The notes beneath the pieces are model-generated. The model did not search any database. It worked only from the letters and a program-made list of their open reading frames with translations, and was not told where the DNA came from. The translations under genes and the position numbers were made by a program. This document shows positions 62,611-64,000 of a DNA stretch of 64,000 bases, in pieces; the stretch's first letter is position 1, and each line of letters starts with the position of its first letter. The stretch is from positions 62,001 to 126,000 of the forward strand of contig PHBU01000003.1 of NCBI GenBank assembly GCA_002840685.1, read 5' to 3'. The stretch comes from Chloroflexi bacterium HGW-Chloroflexi-6 (lineage in GTDB: Bacteria > Chloroflexota > Anaerolineae > Anaerolineales > Villigracilaceae).

Positions 62611-63596
62611 ACTCCGGGCTGATCCTCGTCACCGGCGCGACGGGAAAAGTAGGCCAGACCTTCATCAAGCGCCTGCTGGCAGACCCGAACTTCGATTCAT
62701 TTCGGGTGCGGGCCTTGTGCCATCAGCGTGAACTGGAGCCGCATGTCCGCATAGAAAACGTTCACGGGTCGATCGAGTATCGCGAAGTGGTCGAAAAAGC
62801 CATGCAGGGTGTCACGCATGTTGTCCACCTGGCAACCGTCAAGGAAACCCCGGAGCAGATCATGGATGTGGCGGTCAAAGGCCTGTTCTGGCTGTTGGAA
62901 GCCAGCCGCAGCAACCGGACCTTTCGCCAGTTCATTCTGATCGGTGGCGACGCCGGGATCGGGCATTTCGTCTACCCCCATCCGCTGCCGGTGACCGAAA
63001 CCCAGAAGCATTCAGCTTACGGGGGCTGTTACGCGCTTTCCAAAGTGCTTGAAGAAGTCATGCTCGAACAGTATTACATCCAGTACGATCTGAACGGCTG
63101 CTGTCTGCGCGCCCCGTGGATCATGGAAAAAGATGATTTCAAGTATCAACTTTCGTTTGGCGAGGATGTTTTCGGCGGTCCCCGCTGGCGCGATCTTGTC
63201 GGCGCAGAAAAAGCGGACGAATACCTGCGCGTGAAGGCGATCCCGGTCATGCTCGACCTGCAGGGGATTCCCGTCAAACGTAATTTTGTGCATGTCGAAG
63301 ATCTGGTCAGCGCGATGCTTTTGGCCATCGACCACCCCAAAGCCCGCCAGCAGTTGTTCAATGTTTGCATGGATGAGCCAGTGGATTATGGTGAAATGGG
63401 CAAATATCTGCAAGAGACTCGTGGCCTGCAGATGGTGGAAATCACGACCCCATATCACTCCACCTGGCTCGATAACACAAAAGCCAAGTTTTTATTGGGC
63501 TGGCGGCCTGAATATGATTTGCAGCGCATGATCGATGCAGCCTTTGATTATGTGCGGGCGGCAGATGACCCGCGCAAAGTCTGGTATCCGGGGTAA
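62604..63596 (+). CDS. NAD-dependent epimerase/dehydratase (extended SDR)
   Basis: A 330-residue extended short-chain dehydrogenase. The NAD motif GATGKVGQTF starts at 11, and the catalytic YxxxK is YALSK within YGGCYALSK. C-terminal residues (KAKFLLGWRPEYDL) match nucleotide-sugar epimerases. It may act on a free or nucleotide-linked sugar, or reduce an aldonolactone. The ATG at 62604 overlaps the previous stop by 7 bases; an in-frame GTG at 62595 is an alternative. It is translated with the Gfo/Idh gene. Confidence 0.9.
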   Translation: MLNSGLILVTGATGKVGQTFIKRLLADPNFDSFRVRALCHQRELEPHVRIENVHGSIEYREVVEKAMQGVTHVVHLATVKETPEQIMDVAVKGLFWLLEASRSNRTFRQFILIGGDAGIGHFVYPHPLPVTETQKHSAYGGCYALSKVLEEVMLEQYYIQYDLNGCCLRAPWIMEKDDFKYQLSFGEDVFGGPRWRDLVGAEKADEYLRVKAIPVMLDLQGIPVKRNFVHVEDLVSAMLLAIDHPKARQQLFNVCMDEPVDYGEMGKYLQETRGLQMVEITTPYHSTWLDNTKAKFLLGWRPEYDLQRMIDAAFDYVRAADDPRKVWYPG

Positions 63597-63638
63597 GAGC
63601 AGCCTCTTTTTAAAGACTCCACATAATAGGAGATGAAC

Positions 63639-64000
63639 ATGGATCAAAACGATACCCAAAAAGCAATTGCAGACGGAAAGACTGTGCTTGGCATTGAACT
63701 TGGCTCGACGCGCATCAAGGCAATTCTGATCGGCGAGGATCATGCGCCGATCGCATCGGGCAGCCATGAGTGGGAAAACCGCTACGAAAACGGTGTCTGG
63801 ACCTACAGCCTCGAAGATGTTTGGGCAGGTTTGCAGGAAAGCTATCGCAATCTGGCCCGGGATGTTCTTGAGAAATACAACACCCCTCTCCAGGCGATTG
63901 GCGCGATCGGTTTCAGCGCTATGATGCATGGCTATATGGCCTTCGATCAGGATGGCAACCTGCTCGTCCCGTTTCGGACATGGCGCAATACCATGACCGG
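63639..64000 (+). CDS. FGGY-family carbohydrate kinase, 5' part only
   Basis: The first 120 residues of a sugar kinase cut by the window end. The ATP-binding motif is [15 protein letters not shown], followed by [30 protein letters not shown] and [20 protein letters not shown], typical of xylulokinase/ribulokinase-like FGGY proteins. The ATG at 63639 has AGGAG six bases before it; an in-frame ATG at 63633 is too close. It follows the epimerase by 42 bases and continues the same operon. Pentose, especially ribulose or xylulose, is the likely substrate, but this cannot be fixed from the N terminus. Confidence 0.9.
   Translation, partial: MDQNDTQKAIADGKTVLGIELGSTRIKAILIGEDHAPIASGSHEWENRYENGVWTYSLEDVWAGLQESYRNLARDVLEKYNTPLQAIGAIGFSAMMHGYMAFDQDGNLLVPFRTWRNTMT

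Overview
The window looks like a chromosomal piece of a Chloroflexota bacterium, most likely class Anaerolineae. This is inferred from the alternative complex III operon, the protein repertoire and the moderate GC content; no rRNA is present to prove it. The replicon is cut at both ends: base 1 lies inside a HlyD-type adaptor gene and base 64000 inside an FGGY sugar kinase. Coding density is high and nearly every intergenic gap carries a recognisable terminator or promoter.

Layout: 0-6 kb, two tandem HlyD adaptors, a MacB-type ABC ATPase and permease, and an OmpR/HisKA two-component pair. 6-12 kb (minus), tRNA-Asn, glpX and the conserved translation/envelope series rpsB-tsf-pyrH-frr-uppS-cdsA, with a multi-hairpin leader ahead of rpsB. 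12-25.7 kb, envelope and housekeeping genes: a membrane-anchored metalloprotease, methylmalonyl-CoA epimerase, a 1953-residue alpha-2-macroglobulin lipoprotein lacking the thioester motif, surE, an alkyltransferase-like protein, an AI-2E family transporter and a GNAT protein. 25.8-35.2 kb, clpC, then (minus) ugd with a methyltransferase, gmk with a rhomboid protease, and a polar amino acid ABC importer.

35.8-43.5 kb is a respiratory operon for an alternative complex III: diheme cytochrome, ActA (five hemes), ActB split into two genes, ActC, ActD, ActE and a further monoheme protein. The molybdopterin-like half of ActB keeps a full four-cysteine cluster motif. 43.6-47.2 kb is a possible envelope-stress module: AIM24, a small membrane protein and a DUF4097 repeat protein read leftward, and an ECF sigma factor with a membrane partner reads rightward. 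Between them is a 24-bp palindrome whose two halves each form an ECF-like -35 element.

47.2-55.6 kb is mixed metabolic and accessory DNA: RNase HI, VanZ, an AT-rich beta-propeller lipoprotein, an isochorismatase-fold hydrolase, a SET-domain protein, a thioesterase, a flavoprotein and an amidase. Four dispersed palindromic repeats occur here. One is inserted in frame inside the flavoprotein gene and another encodes the tail of the thioesterase. 55.7-64 kb is a sugar uptake and catabolic locus: a ChvE/GguA/GguB-type ABC importer, a LacI repressor, an UPF0303/HbpS-like protein, a Gfo/Idh/MocA dehydrogenase, an NAD-dependent epimerase/dehydratase and a sugar kinase. Related operator sequences at both promoters of this locus suggest one LacI regulon.
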